Shown: positions 53,862 to 62,511 of the stretch, in pieces
How the letters are laid out: each line of letters starts with the position of its first letter
How positions within the stretch are numbered: the stretch's first letter is position 1
Assembly (NCBI GenBank): GCA_018798825.1
Contig: CP076354.1
Span: 372,001-436,000 of the forward strand
Reading direction: 5' to 3'
DNA length: 64,000 nucleotides
Source: Ochrobactrum sp. BTU1
GTDB lineage: Bacteria > Pseudomonadota > Alphaproteobacteria > Rhizobiales > Rhizobiaceae
Notes under the pieces: model-generated
The model's database searches: none
Told to the model about the DNA's origin: nothing
The model's input: the letters and a program-made list of their open reading frames with translations, nothing else
Position numbers and translations under genes: made by a program

Positions 53862-53889
53862 GTTCTCGCCGGCGGGTTTCCGCCAGAAC
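53862..53889 (+). other. Hairpin in the atpB-atpE spacer
   Basis: GTTCT (53862-53866) pairs with AGAAC (53885-53889) and GGCGG (53871-53875) with CCGCC (53880-53884), with a 4-nt bulge and a GTTT loop. It follows the atpB stop by two nt and precedes the atpE ribosome-binding site AGAAGGAG. It may take part in differential expression of atpE. Confidence 0.5.
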
Positions 53890-53929
53890 AGAAATCCGCA
53901 CTAATTTGCAATCCAGAAGGAGCTTTAAC

Positions 53930-54157
53930 ATGGAAGCGGAAGCAGCAAAGTACATCGGCGCCGGTCTCGCCTGTTTCGGTATGGCCGGTACGGCTCTCGG
54001 CCTCGGCAACATTTTCGGTAGCTATCTCTCGGGCGCTCTGCGTAACCCATCCGCTGCTGACAGCCAGTTCGGCCGTCTCGTGTTTGGTTTCGCTGTGACG
54101 GAAGCTCTGGGCATCTTCTCGCTGCTCATCGCGCTTCTGCTCCTCTTCGCTGTTTAA
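53930..54157 (+). CDS. atpE: ATP synthase F0 subunit c
   Basis: This 75-residue protein has two helices joined by the polar loop [10 protein letters not shown], and the proton-binding Glu in helix 2 ([16 protein letters not shown]). This is the subunit of the rotor ring, present in about ten copies per enzyme. The start at 53930 is preceded by AGAAGGAG and gives the standard length. The strong ribosome-binding site and the structure after the stop fit the need for excess c subunit. Confidence 0.96.
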   Translation: MEAEAAKYIGAGLACFGMAGTALGLGNIFGSYLSGALRNPSAADSQFGRLVFGFAVTEALGIFSLLIALLLLFAV

Positions 54158-54176
54158 TCAACAGTCGCAAGAAACT

Positions 54177-54222
54177 GGCCTGCCGCGATCTGTATCTTGA
54201 AATGCAGCGCGGCTGGCCTTTT
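54177..54222 (+). terminator. Terminator-like hairpin just after atpE
   Basis: GGCCTGCCGCG (54177-54187) and CGCGGCTGGCC (54208-54218) pair with one mismatch across a 20-nt loop and are followed at once by TTTT. It begins 19 nt after the atpE stop. It could be a leaky terminator limiting b-subunit mRNA, or a 3' end stabilising atpE mRNA. Confidence 0.6.
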
Positions 54223-54239
54223 CATATGAAGTCTGAGTG

Positions 54240-54286
54240 AGCATATTCCAGAACTTCCAGAGTTATTCTCTGGAAAAGAATATGCT
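54240..54286 (+). other. Nested hairpin before atpF'
   Basis: AGCATATTC (54240-54248) pairs with GAATATGCT (54278-54286); inside, TTCCAGAG (54255-54262) pairs with CTCTGGAA (54268-54275) across a TTATT loop. Both stems are perfect. It ends 5 nt before the AAAGGGG ribosome-binding site of atpF', so it could modulate translation or processing. Confidence 0.6.
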
Positions 54287-54306
54287 GGATTAAAGGGGAA
54301 ATCTGG

Positions 54307-54924
54307 ATGTTCGTGTCCACGGCGTTTGCCCAAACCGCCACCGAATCGCAACCGGCACCAGCTGCTGGCGAGCACGGCGCAGCCGATGCTGTGCACACCG
54401 AAACCGGGGTCGCGCACGATGCCGGACACGGCAGCGGCGTATTCCCGCCGTTCGATTCCACCCATTATGCATCGCAGCTTCTGTGGCTGGCGATCACTTT
54501 CGGCCTTTTCTATCTGTTCCTGTCGCGTGTGGTTCTCCCGCGCATCGGTGGCGTGATTGAAAACCGTCGTGACCGTATCGCGCAGGATCTCGAGCAGGCT
54601 GCACGCCTCAAGCAGGATGCAGACAACGCTATTGCTGCCTATGAGCAGGAACTAGCCGCTGCCCGCACCAAGGCTGCTTCGATTGCCGAAGCTGCTCGCG
54701 AAAAAGGCAAAGGCGAAGCAGACGCAGAACGTGCGACTGCGGAAGCTGCTCTTGAAAGTAAGCTGGCAGAAGCTGAAGAACGTATCGCCGCAATCAAGGC
54801 CAAGGCCATGAGCGATGTCGGTACGATCGCTGAAGAAACCACGTCTGCGATTGTTGAACAGCTCCTGGGTACAAAAGCTGATAAGGCTGATGTAACCGCA
54901 GCAGTCAAAACCGCAAACGCCTGA
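54307..54924 (+). CDS. atpF': ATP synthase F0 subunit b' (second b)
   Basis: This 205-residue protein has an Ala/Pro-rich N-terminal extension ([20 protein letters not shown]), one membrane helix near 60-80 and a long Ala/Glu/Lys-rich coiled coil, which places it as the b' (AtpG/AtpF2) paralogue. With atpF (b) it forms the heterodimeric stator stalk. It is followed 10 nt later by atpF. Alphaproteobacteria have this b-b' duplication, and F1 genes lie elsewhere. Confidence 0.92.
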   Translation: MFVSTAFAQTATESQPAPAAGEHGAADAVHTETGVAHDAGHGSGVFPPFDSTHYASQLLWLAITFGLFYLFLSRVVLPRIGGVIENRRDRIAQDLEQAARLKQDADNAIAAYEQELAAARTKAASIAEAAREKGKGEADAERATAEAALESKLAEAEERIAAIKAKAMSDVGTIAEETTSAIVEQLLGTKADKADVTAAVKTANA

Positions 54925-54934
54925 GGAGACGAAA

Positions 54935-55414
54935 ATGGATTCAACATTTTGGGCATTTATTGCTCTTCTTCTCTTCATTGCTCTGATTGTTTACCTGAAG
55001 GTTCCAGGTATGATCGGTCGTTCGCTCGATGAGCGTGCCGAGAATATCAAGAAGGAACTAGAAGAAGCCCGCACCCTGCGCGAAGAAGCACAACAGCTTC
55101 TTGCTGAATATCACCGCAAGCGCAAGGAAGCGGAAAAAGAAGCTGGCGACATCGTTGCCGCCGCTGAACGCGAAGCAAAGGCTCTTCTTGAAGATGCCAA
55201 GCGTGCGACTGAAGAATATGTTGTTCGCCGCAACAAGCTTGCTGAGCAGAAGATTGCAACTGCTGAAACCGATGCAATCAATGCAGTCCGCGCTTCTGCT
55301 GTTGATCTGGCAGTAGCCGCTGCTGGCAAGATCGTTGCCGACAAGGTCGACGCAAAGGTTGCAGGCACCTTGTTCAAGGATGCACTCGGTCAGGTTAAGA
55401 CCAACCTGAACTAA
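54935..55414 (+). CDS. atpF: ATP synthase F0 subunit b
   Basis: This 159-residue protein has an N-terminal membrane helix (about 3-24, FWAFIALLLFIALIVYLKVP) and a highly charged coiled-coil stalk, the standard b subunit form. It starts 10 nt after atpF' with GAGGAG ahead of the ATG. A strong terminator follows, so the F0 operon ends here. Confidence 0.94.
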   Translation: MDSTFWAFIALLLFIALIVYLKVPGMIGRSLDERAENIKKELEEARTLREEAQQLLAEYHRKRKEAEKEAGDIVAAAEREAKALLEDAKRATEEYVVRRNKLAEQKIATAETDAINAVRASAVDLAVAAAGKIVADKVDAKVAGTLFKDALGQVKTNLN

Positions 55415-55438
55415 GTTCGGCAATCTGATAGTTTTAAG

Positions 55439-55469
55439 AAACGCCGCCTCAAAAGGGCGGCGTTTTTTT
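55439..55469 (+). terminator. Terminator of the F0 operon
   Basis: A 10-bp perfect stem AAACGCCGCC (55439-55448) and GGCGGCGTTT (55456-55465) is followed by a T-run, TTTTTTT in all. It lies 25 nt after the atpF stop. This is a textbook intrinsic terminator. Confidence 0.92.
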
Positions 55470-55502
55470 GCTGTTCTGTCTTCTGTTTCAAGGAAGCAGT
55501 TC

Positions 55503-55997
55503 TTAATCCGCGTCCGGTTCAGCGATTTGGCTGAGCGCCAGTTCCCCTTGCGCTTTGACCGTCTGGATCGCGAAATTGCTACGGATATCTATAACGCCTG
55601 GAAGGCGCAATAAAGTGCCGGTTAGAAAGCGTTCATAGGCTGCGAGGTCAGCCACGACGACTTGCAACAGGAAGTCGGATTCTCCCGATACAAGATGGCA
55701 GGAAAAGACTTCAGGCAGGTTCTGCACTGACGTACGGAATGCTGTTGCTGTTTCCTCATGATGGCGCTCTACACGGATGCCAACAAAGACAGACAGTCCC
55801 AGTCCTACGGCATTGCGGTCGAGTGCCGCGTGGTAGCCTTGAATGACGCCAGCTTTTTCGAGGAGTTTGACTCGTCGCAAACACGGGGAAGGGGATAGCC
55901 CTATTTTATCGGCAAGCTGAACGTTTGAAAGACGCGCATCGTCTTGCAGTGCAGCGAGTATCTTACGGTCCGTTGCGTCTAGTTTTAATTTTGGCAT
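55503..55997 (-). CDS. Lrp/AsnC-family transcriptional regulator
   Basis: This 164-residue protein has the Lrp helix-turn-helix (LDATDRKILAALQDDARLSN and LADKIGLSPSPCLRRVKLLE) and a C-terminal RAM ligand-binding domain. It is divergent from a LysE-type exporter with a 192-nt spacer. The pairing is a classic one, with the regulator controlling amino-acid export in response to its ligand. The amino acid is unknown. Confidence 0.9.
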   Translation of the reverse strand: MPKLKLDATDRKILAALQDDARLSNVQLADKIGLSPSPCLRRVKLLEKAGVIQGYHAALDRNAVGLGLSVFVGIRVERHHEETATAFRTSVQNLPEVFSCHLVSGESDFLLQVVVADLAAYERFLTGTLLRLPGVIDIRSNFAIQTVKAQGELALSQIAEPDAD

Positions 55998-56189
55998 AAG
56001 CCACCATTCTGAAAAGTCATATTGGCAGATTATATCAACTTCGATCCACTCCGCACCATAAAACGCAAGGACACGGACTGCACTTACGAGTTAGCTTCGG
56101 AAAGCTCTATCAGCTGTAGCTCATTCATCATATGCAATGAGCCAACCCGATGGCAGCTGCGTGAATTTTAGCTGTTCGGGGCGTTATTG

Positions 56190-56807
56190 ATGAGCGAGAC
56201 GTGGTTATTTGCAAGCGCACTGGCGGCTGCATTTCTTCTTCCTGGGCCGGACATGATTCTGCTTCTACAGACGGGAGCGGCGCAGGGCAGAGGCCATGCG
56301 CTAGCTGCTGCCGCAGGGCTTGCAACGGCCCGTGCTTGCCACGTCCTGCTCGCTGCATTTGGTTTGGCCGCTCTCCTGCACGCATTTCCAATCGCGTTTC
56401 AATTCGTGCGGATCGTGAGTGCCTGTTATCTGGTCTGGATTGCGATCGGCATTTTGCGTCACCCAATGGCGTCCCTCGATACAGCAACCAATGGCATCGA
56501 ACGACGCTCTTATTTGGCGTCCGCCCGTAAGGGTTTACTCACCAATCTGCTGAACCCGAAAGCTTTGCTTTTCTGCTCGGTTCTATTGCCGCAGTTCGTG
56601 CATCCAGACAGAGGCAGTATCATGATGCAGTTTGCATTTCTGGGTGGGATAATGACCATCGTCGGGCTGTCGTTCGATACGATCTATGCCTTTGCAGGAT
56701 CGTCACTCGGCAACCTGTTCAAGCGATATCCGATCATACAATCTATTCAGCGTTGGGGCTTTGCAGCTCTGCTTTTTGGCTTTGCAGCCAAACTGGCGAC
56801 GGTTTAA
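56190..56807 (+). CDS. LysE-family amino-acid exporter
   Basis: This 205-residue membrane protein has about six helices and the LysE signature FLLPGPDMILLLQTGAAQG, followed by ALAAAAGLATARACHVLL, with the conserved NLLNPKALLFCSVLLPQF later. The ATG at 56190 is used. Members of the RhtB/LysE family export amino acids or related metabolites. Its divergent Lrp-family neighbour is the probable regulator. Confidence 0.9.
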   Translation: MSETWLFASALAAAFLLPGPDMILLLQTGAAQGRGHALAAAAGLATARACHVLLAAFGLAALLHAFPIAFQFVRIVSACYLVWIAIGILRHPMASLDTATNGIERRSYLASARKGLLTNLLNPKALLFCSVLLPQFVHPDRGSIMMQFAFLGGIMTIVGLSFDTIYAFAGSSLGNLFKRYPIIQSIQRWGFAALLFGFAAKLATV

Positions 56808-56826
56808 GCCTTTCATTGATCATGAT

Positions 56827-57489
56827 CTAGACGCTATAGCGCCCTTTGATCGGCGCGAAGGTATAGCGGTGGATGCCAGGCACCGGCCCATCGGTATCAA
56901 TAGCCGCTCGATGCTTGGCCGTACCGTAACCAGCATGTACCTCGAGACCGTATGGTGGATGGGCTAGACCGGCACGGATCATCATTCGGTCACGTGTAAC
57001 TTTCGCAACGATTGATGCGGCCGCAATTGAGATAGAACGTTGATCGCCTTTCACCAATGCAGAACCGGCGCAGGGCAAACCGGGCGGTACATCGCGTCCG
57101 TCAATCAAGGCATGATCCGGGCTGAGTGTCAGCCCCATCAATGAACGACGCATTGCTTCAAGCGCTGCTTTGCGAATGTCACTGGCGTCTATACTCCGCG
57201 CGCTTAGGCTTGCAACAGAAACGGTCAGTGCTTTGGCGAGGATGATTTCGTAAAGCGCGTCGCGCTTGGCAGCTTTCAACCGCTTTGAATCATCTAACCC
57301 TTCTGGGAGGTCATTCGGATCAAGCACCACCGTAGCTGCAACGACCGGACCGGCGAGTGGGCCGCGGCCAGCTTCATCAATACCTGCAATATGGCGAAGC
57401 CCTCGCGACATATGCCTTCTCTCTTCGGAGAAGTCGGGGGCAAGCGGGATTTCAAAGAGGAGCGGAGAATCAGAACTCAAGCGTTTCAT
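56827..57489 (-). CDS. rnhB: Ribonuclease HII
   Basis: This 220-residue protein has the RNase HII motif [15 protein letters not shown] with catalytic Asp38 and Glu39, LIDG and a C-terminal [12 protein letters not shown] segment. It removes ribonucleotides from DNA. The ATG at 57489 gives the normal length with an N-terminal extension common in Rhizobiales; the frame continues to 57651 but that part is a poor match. It follows a radical SAM gene on the same strand. Confidence 0.93.
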   Translation of the reverse strand: MKRLSSDSPLLFEIPLAPDFSEERRHMSRGLRHIAGIDEAGRGPLAGPVVAATVVLDPNDLPEGLDDSKRLKAAKRDALYEIILAKALTVSVASLSARSIDASDIRKAALEAMRRSLMGLTLSPDHALIDGRDVPPGLPCAGSALVKGDQRSISIAAASIVAKVTRDRMMIRAGLAHPPYGLEVHAGYGTAKHRAAIDTDGPVPGIHRYTFAPIKGRYSV

Positions 57490-57695
57490 TTGGCGGCAAT
57501 GCTCGCATTGCTTCTGATTCTCCGCAAGGTCCCTGCCGAGGATAGTGGCGTAAAAGCAGGGGCCTTCCGCCTGAAAAAACCAGACGGGGATCAAACTCAC
57601 AACTGACAACTCATGCACACTTAAAGCCAACAAGACACAGGGCTCTTTCACCTCACTTTGATGATAGAAGCGCCGTTATCCAGAAGTAGCGCCGC

Positions 57696-58850
57696 TTAAA
57701 AAAGCGAAAGCTGTTTGCCACCCTTCTCAACAGGCTCAAACAGATCCGTGCGCAGGGGAATACGCTTTGAATTGAAGCCGAGCTTGCGTGCAGCGATCTC
57801 GAAGCGACGACCAATTTGCCAAGCATAAGGGCCTGTTCCACGCATACGTTTGTCCCATTCGGCATCGTAGTCTTTCCCGTCACGCATGGAGCGCACAAGC
57901 GACATGACATGGCGATAGCGATCAGGATAATTGCGCAGCAGCCAGTCTTTGAACAAAGGGGCTACTTCAAGCGGTAAACGGAGCAGTACATAGCCTGCTT
58001 CGCGTGCGCCCTGTGCGTAAGCTGCATCCAGAATACGCTCAATCTCATGATCGTTGATGCCGGGTATGATCGGTCCCATCATCACATTCGACGGAATGCC
58101 GGCATCGGCGAGCTTGCGAATGGCCTGCAGGCGCAAAGTCGGCGTTGATGCGCGGGGCTCCATTGTGCGCGCAAGATTGGCATCAAGCGTGGTGACTGAA
58201 AGCGCTACTTTGGCTAGCCCCTTTTCAGCCATGCGAGACAGGATATCAATATCCCGCACGACCAGAGCTGACTTGGTGACGATGCCGACAGGATGATTGG
58301 CAGCCTCCAGCACTTCAAGAATCTCGCGCATTACGCGCCATTTTTTCTCGATGGGCTGATAGGGATCGGTATTGGTGCCAATTGCTATGGTCTTGGCCTG
58401 ATAGCCGGGTTTTGCCAGTTCGCGCTCCAGCAGGCGTGGTGCATCCGGTTTGGCGAACAGACGTGCCTCGAAATCAAGCCCGGCTGAAAGCCCCATATAG
58501 CTATGTGTTGGCCGCGCAAAACAGTAAATGCAACCATGCTCGCAACCGCGATAAGGGTTAATCGAACGGTCGAAGCTGATATCCGGTGAATCATTGCGCG
58601 TGATGATGGTGCGGGGCTTCTCAACCTGAACATCCGTCTTGAAAGGTGGCAGGTCTTCAAGTGTCTCCCAGCCATCATCAAATTCGTGTCGTGTGGTTGG
58701 TTCGAACCGGCCGCTAGGATTGATGCCTGCACCGCGCCCACGACGTCGCGAGTGGTCAATGCGCAGGCCTGCTTCACCGACAAGCGCGTTGGCATGTTCC
58801 GCCCGTCCTGTTCCGAATGCTGCCTTGTCTGCCTGCTGGATAATTTCCAT
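57696..58850 (-). CDS. PA0069-family radical SAM protein
   Basis: This 384-residue protein has the radical SAM cluster motif C-x3-C-x2-C in RGCEHGCIYCFARPTH (about residue 104-120), the NPYRGCEHG context of the SplB/PA0069 group, and an N-terminal basic stretch. It resembles spore photoproduct lyase-like proteins but its substrate is unknown. Its gene lies upstream of rnhB on the same strand, with a 206-nt gap. Confidence 0.9.
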   Translation of the reverse strand: MEIIQQADKAAFGTGRAEHANALVGEAGLRIDHSRRRGRGAGINPSGRFEPTTRHEFDDGWETLEDLPPFKTDVQVEKPRTIITRNDSPDISFDRSINPYRGCEHGCIYCFARPTHSYMGLSAGLDFEARLFAKPDAPRLLERELAKPGYQAKTIAIGTNTDPYQPIEKKWRVMREILEVLEAANHPVGIVTKSALVVRDIDILSRMAEKGLAKVALSVTTLDANLARTMEPRASTPTLRLQAIRKLADAGIPSNVMMGPIIPGINDHEIERILDAAYAQGAREAGYVLLRLPLEVAPLFKDWLLRNYPDRYRHVMSLVRSMRDGKDYDAEWDKRMRGTGPYAWQIGRRFEIAARKLGFNSKRIPLRTDLFEPVEKGGKQLSLF

Positions 58851-58958
58851 AACCGACTCTCTCGTTTCAGAATCTATTCGTAATCCAACGTCGGGAACAA
58901 AGCAAGAACATATAATCCGAAAGCTTTTCGATCACGCGGCCTTGATATAAAAGAAAGC

Positions 58959-59471
58959 ATGTTATCAGTTCTGATTTTCACGCGAAATTCTGAGGGGCTT
59001 CTGGCCCAAACACTGTCAGCACTGGTGCCGGCAGTTGTGGAAGGGCTATTGCGTCGTGTTGTCGTTGTGGATAGGGCGTCCACTGACGAGACAAGGTTGG
59101 TTGCAGAGGGGGCAGGTTGCTCACTTTACGACGAAACGGATTTGCAGTCGGCTTTTGATGATCTGCGAGCGGACTGGCTTTTGTTGCTGAAACCGGGTGC
59201 TATTCTTGCAGACGGTTGGGAAGACGCGGTGCGTCGGCATATGGAAATGAGCCAATCGCCTGCGCGGTTTTCATCGCCTCAGGATTTAGGCCTGATGGGT
59301 AAGCTTTTGGGCGCGAAACCTTCACTCGATAATGGGCTTCTGGCGCCCGTCATAACAATTCGACCCGTAGTCGGAGATGGAGGCGTTCCTGGCGCTGTCT
59401 TGAAACGACTCAAGCCAATCCGGCTTCCGCATCAGATTTTACCACCAAAAACAACAAAAGGCGGAGCCTGA
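58959..59471 (+). CDS. Short glycosyltransferase family 2-like protein
   Basis: This 170-residue protein has the GT-A start MLSVLIFTRNSEGLLAQTLS and VVVVDRASTDETRLVAEGAG, which resemble the nucleotide-binding part of family 2 glycosyltransferases. The DxD is not clear, and the length is about half of a typical enzyme, so activity is uncertain. The stop codon lies inside a terminator stem-loop. It could be a degenerate or specialised relative. Confidence 0.7.
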   Translation: MLSVLIFTRNSEGLLAQTLSALVPAVVEGLLRRVVVVDRASTDETRLVAEGAGCSLYDETDLQSAFDDLRADWLLLLKPGAILADGWEDAVRRHMEMSQSPARFSSPQDLGLMGKLLGAKPSLDNGLLAPVITIRPVVGDGGVPGAVLKRLKPIRLPHQILPPKTTKGGA

Positions 59472-59486
59472 GGGCTTCGCCTTTTT
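59457..59486 (+). terminator. Terminator overlapping the stop of the glycosyltransferase-like gene
   Basis: A 12-bp stem (59457-59468 with 59473-59484, one G-T pair) has a TGAG loop that contains the stop codon, and is followed by TTTTT. It separates this gene from the convergent small exported protein gene. Confidence 0.85.
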
Positions 59487-59510
59487 GTATTCTACCGGCT
59501 TGCGCTGATA

Positions 59511-59741
59511 TTAGTTCTGATAGCTTGAAGGCGATGCGTCGCCAAAGCGATGAGCAGAACCGTCCTGATAAGTGGTCGTCTGACCGATAGAAGCGGTTGC
59601 AGTGTTATCAACCTGCTGTGTTGCAACTGGCGTGCGGTCATTTGCATAAAGATCGGCAGGTTCACCAACATGTGGGTTTTCAGCGAAAGCTGCACCGGTG
59701 CTAAGAGCAACGGCTACGGCAGCAAGAGCAAACTTTTTCAT
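59511..59741 (-). CDS. Small exported protein, tandem copy 1
   Basis: This 76-residue protein has a signal peptide (MKKFALAAVAVALSTGAAFA) and a short mature part ENPHVGEPADLYANDRTP ... TASIGQTTTYQDGSAHRFGD. It is over 80 percent identical to the neighbour at 59885-60112. I do not recognise a characterised family; small DUF680-like exported proteins of rhizobia are the nearest type I know. The function is unknown. GGAAT-type sequence stands before the start. Confidence 0.8.
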   Translation of the reverse strand: MKKFALAAVAVALSTGAAFAENPHVGEPADLYANDRTPVATQQVDNTATASIGQTTTYQDGSAHRFGDASPSSYQN

Positions 59742-59768
59742 TTTTCTATTCCTTCTTCATCGCCCTTT

Positions 59769-59816
59769 GGATGGCATCAGTGCTTCCGGGGCACCGGGGT
59801 GGCACCAATGCCATCC
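59769..59816. other. Inverted repeat between the tandem exported-protein genes
   Basis: GGATGGCAT (59769-59777) and ATGCCATCC (59808-59816) are perfect 9-bp complements, with further GC-rich pairing possible between them. It lies in the 143-nt spacer, downstream of copy 2 and upstream of copy 1. It may act as a terminator or a leader structure; there is no clear T-run. Confidence 0.5.
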
Positions 59817-59884
59817 ACCGGGGAGATAACTCGTATGCGTTGATCTGATGTAGTCAGATTGAAACGCGGTTTGGTAAGCTGGGC

Positions 59885-60112
59885 TTAGTTCTGGAAGCTC
59901 GAAGGCGATGCATCACCGAAGCGATGAGCCGAACCGTCCTGAAACGAAGACTGACCAATCGAAGCGGTTGCAGTGTGATCGACCTGCTGGGCTGCAACTG
60001 GTGTGCGGTCATTTGCATAAAGATCGGCAGGGGTGCCAACATTTGGATTTTCAGCGAAAGCTGCACCGGCGCTAAGGGCAACGGCTACGGCAGCAAGAGC
60101 AAACTTTTTCAT
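59885..60112 (-). CDS. Small exported protein, tandem copy 2
   Basis: This 75-residue paralogue has the signal peptide MKKFALAAVAVALSAGAAFA and the mature start ENPNVGTPADLYANDRTP, ending HRFGDASPSSFQN. AAGGAG is well placed ahead of the ATG. The two genes evidently arose by tandem duplication and both keep intact frames, which suggests selection. The function is unknown; a periplasmic or secreted location is likely from the signal peptide. Confidence 0.8.
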   Translation of the reverse strand: MKKFALAAVAVALSAGAAFAENPNVGTPADLYANDRTPVAAQQVDHTATASIGQSSFQDGSAHRFGDASPSSFQN

Positions 60113-60326
60113 TTTCTATCTCCTTGGTTTTGTGAAGCGACGTTGTGTTCGTCGTTTCGATGACCAAGAGATATGCCTTTCAATCGGCTGCGCCTAGCTA
60201 CCGTTTGGTTCACAGATTGTATCTTAAAGAGTAGACAATAAACCCTTGAAACGGGCAAAATGTCCAAGACAACACGGTTTATTCAAGTATATGTGAACAG
60301 TGTGAGGCGAGAAAATGACCGTTTTG

Positions 60327-61238
60327 TCAGAGCGCTGACGGAGCTGTTTGGCTTGAAACCACGAACCAGTTGGGATTTTTCGCCAGGATTTGAGATGCGG
60401 CGGCATCCGCGCTTTGCTGATCTTTGAAGATTGCAAAGCAGGTAGCGCCTGAGCCGGACATTTGCGCATAAAGCGCGCCATGCGCACGTAGCAGATCAAG
60501 CTTACCGTTAATCTGCGGGGCAAGAGCCAGCGCTGCGTGCAGAAGGTCGTTACGGGTTGAGCCGAGATATGTGCAGATGCTTTCAACATCGCCATGTGCA
60601 GGTGCCGGGAGCTGCTGGTTGTCACGCTTTGTCAACGCACGGAAGACATCGGGCGTCGCAACAGCGGTGCCATCATTGACCAGCAGTATCGGAAACGATG
60701 GCATTTGCGGTATTGCGGTGAGTTGTTCACCGATGCCACGCGCAACAAGCGGTGCTCCGAGAGCGGCACCACGCAGACACATGGGAAGGTCGGCGCCCAA
60801 ATTGAGCCCGAGTTCAGCCAGCGTGTCGAGGTCCAGATTGAGCCGCCAGATTTCGTTGAGTGCGAGAAGCGTTGCCGCCGCGTCGCTGGAACCACCGCCG
60901 ATGCCTGACGCGACGGGCAAGTTCTTCTCTAAGTGGATTGAAACGGGGGTAAGCGCGCGATCCGCATGTGATCGCAAAGCGTCGCGCGCCTTGACGACTA
61001 GATTGCCGCTATCAAGCGGTATGCCTTGAGCGAAGCGCCCGCCAATGCTGAAACTATCTTCGTCGGCTTCTTCGATGGTGATGCGGTCGCCATAATCAGC
61101 AAAGACGACCAGCATATCGAGCAGATGATAGCCATCATCTCTACGCCCTGTCACATGCAGCGCGAGATTAACCTTGGCCGGTGCCACGCGATGAACAGAA
61201 GGACGATCCAGAGTGGCAGCCTCAGCAGAATGATGCAT
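60327..61238 (-). CDS. ispE: IspE, 4-diphosphocytidyl-2-C-methyl-D-erythritol kinase
   Basis: This 303-residue GHMP kinase has the N-terminal [20 protein letters not shown] and the ATP-loop [20 protein letters not shown]. It phosphorylates CDP-ME in the MEP isoprenoid pathway and is usually essential. The length is normal. A 214-nt spacer without a gene I can support separates it from the small exported-protein gene upstream on the map. Confidence 0.95.
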   Translation of the reverse strand: MHHSAEAATLDRPSVHRVAPAKVNLALHVTGRRDDGYHLLDMLVVFADYGDRITIEEADEDSFSIGGRFAQGIPLDSGNLVVKARDALRSHADRALTPVSIHLEKNLPVASGIGGGSSDAAATLLALNEIWRLNLDLDTLAELGLNLGADLPMCLRGAALGAPLVARGIGEQLTAIPQMPSFPILLVNDGTAVATPDVFRALTKRDNQQLPAPAHGDVESICTYLGSTRNDLLHAALALAPQINGKLDLLRAHGALYAQMSGSGATCFAIFKDQQSADAAASQILAKNPNWFVVSSQTAPSAL

Positions 61239-61255
61239 TCAGAATGAAATTAATA

Positions 61256-61441
61256 TTAGTCTTTTTTGACGTAATATTCACCCGTCTTCGGGTCCTGAAC
61301 CAGTGTGCCATGGGCGCGGTTCTGGGCCTCTTTTTCTGCCCGACGAACGCGCTGGGTAACACGTACCGCTTCGCGCTTGAACGAGCGATAACCGTACCAG
61401 GCGGCAGCGAGTATCAACAGCAGAAAGATAAGCTGGGGCAT
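61256..61441 (-). CDS. Small conserved membrane protein
   Basis: This 61-residue protein has one N-terminal membrane helix (MPQLIFLLLILAAAWYGYRS) and a basic tail ending TLVQDPKTGEYYVKKD. The N-terminal helix, positive patch and C-terminal KTGEYYV are conserved-looking, but I do not know a named family. It is 17 nt upstream of ispE on the same strand, so the two may be co-transcribed. Confidence 0.65.
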   Translation of the reverse strand: MPQLIFLLLILAAAWYGYRSFKREAVRVTQRVRRAEKEAQNRAHGTLVQDPKTGEYYVKKD

Positions 61442-61470
61442 GGCCTCTAATCCTCAGGCTAGCATAGGTT

Positions 61471-61492
61471 CCCGAAAGGCCTTTTCGGGATC
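61471..61492. repeat. Near-perfect TCCCGAAA palindrome
   Basis: TCCCGAAAGGCCTTTTCGGGA is a near-palindrome with a TCCCGAAA core like that of the dispersed elements at 16313, 22396 and 44480. It lies in the 129-nt spacer between the S49 peptidase and the small membrane protein gene. It may be a shortened member of the same family. Confidence 0.45.
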
Positions 61493-61570
61493 ACGGAGTG
61501 AAACTTATTCGCAGGCAGCATAACACTACTTTGTAGGATTATGCATCATATCATGGTGAAACAATGAATT

Positions 61571-62443
61571 TCAAAGGCCATATCGCGCCCAGAGCGCCTT
61601 TTCTTCGGCGACTGACAGAAGGCCGTCACCGAGATTAGCTGCGATCGCAGCAGGATCAATGCCACTAAGCGCTATTTCGACACCCGGTGCCTTACGTCCG
61701 AGTAGTCCGCGCTTGGGTTCAATCAGCTTGAGCTTCACCTTGTCACCATAGGTCTTGCGCAGGAAGCTGCGCATATCCCCAAGTCCGTCAACGAGGCCCA
61801 GTTCTTTGCCTTTAATGCCTGTCCAGAATAAGCCGGTGAAGAGGCTCTCGTCATCGGCGAGTTTGCTGCCGCGACGCTCCTTCACCATGTCGATGAAGGT
61901 CTGGTGAATTTCAAGCTGAAGCGATTTGAGACGTTCAATATCGGCTTCCTTCTCTGGCTGAAACGGATCAAGCGTCGACTTGTTTTGGCCTGCTGTATAG
62001 ACACGGCGTTCGACGCCGATTTTCTTAAGCAGCTCCGGGAAACCGAACGACGCTGAAACAACGCCGATGGAGCCGACAATCGACGACGGATCGGCGATGA
62101 TCTCATCACCTGCGAGCGCAATCATGTAACCGCCTGATGCAGCAGCATCTTCCACAAAGACAAAAACTCGCTTCTGATGCTCGTCTGCCAAATCGCGAAT
62201 ACGACGATAGATGAGGCGTGACTGCACCGGTGAGCCACCGGGCGAATTGATGGAAATGGCGACTGCTGGCGTTTCCTTGTCAGTGAAGGCCTTTTCGAGC
62301 ACAGCGGAAGCACTTGCGAGCGACAACGATGGGCGAAGTGATGAACCGCCGCTCATGATCACGCCATGCAAACGCACAACAGGGATTTCAATCTCTTTTT
62401 TGCGAAAACGACGCGGAATGAAGCGGGACAATATTCCTGACAA
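61571..62443 (-). CDS. S49-family peptidase, SppA/SohB type
   Basis: This 290-residue protein has the S49 fold with the catalytic Ser in VEDAAASGGYMIALAGDE, the preceding SINSPGGSPVQSRLIYRR, and GQNKSTLDPF, where Lys serves as general base in SppA-like dyads. It is likely a membrane-bound signal-peptide peptidase. The TTG at 62443, preceded by GGAG six nt before, is the best start; the in-frame reading to 62785 runs through the nhaA gene in another frame and is rejected. Confidence 0.85.
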   Translation of the reverse strand: MSGILSRFIPRRFRKKEIEIPVVRLHGVIMSGGSSLRPSLSLASASAVLEKAFTDKETPAVAISINSPGGSPVQSRLIYRRIRDLADEHQKRVFVFVEDAAASGGYMIALAGDEIIADPSSIVGSIGVVSASFGFPELLKKIGVERRVYTAGQNKSTLDPFQPEKEADIERLKSLQLEIHQTFIDMVKERRGSKLADDESLFTGLFWTGIKGKELGLVDGLGDMRSFLRKTYGDKVKLKLIEPKRGLLGRKAPGVEIALSGIDPAAIAANLGDGLLSVAEEKALWARYGL

Positions 62444-62511
62444 ATCAAACTCCAACCTGAAAAATGCTTGTTGCAGCGAATGTAGGAAGCAAATTGGCAA
62501 ACACAAAGAAA

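Noticed and set aside
56827..57489. ccrM methyltransferase expected beside rnhB
   Set aside because: The neighbours here are a LysE exporter and a radical SAM gene; no methyltransferase motif is visible.
60113..60326. Possible EcfG-type general stress promoter before the exported-protein gene
   Set aside because: A TGAACC sequence is present, but no CGTT at 16-17 nt distance, so the match is too weak.
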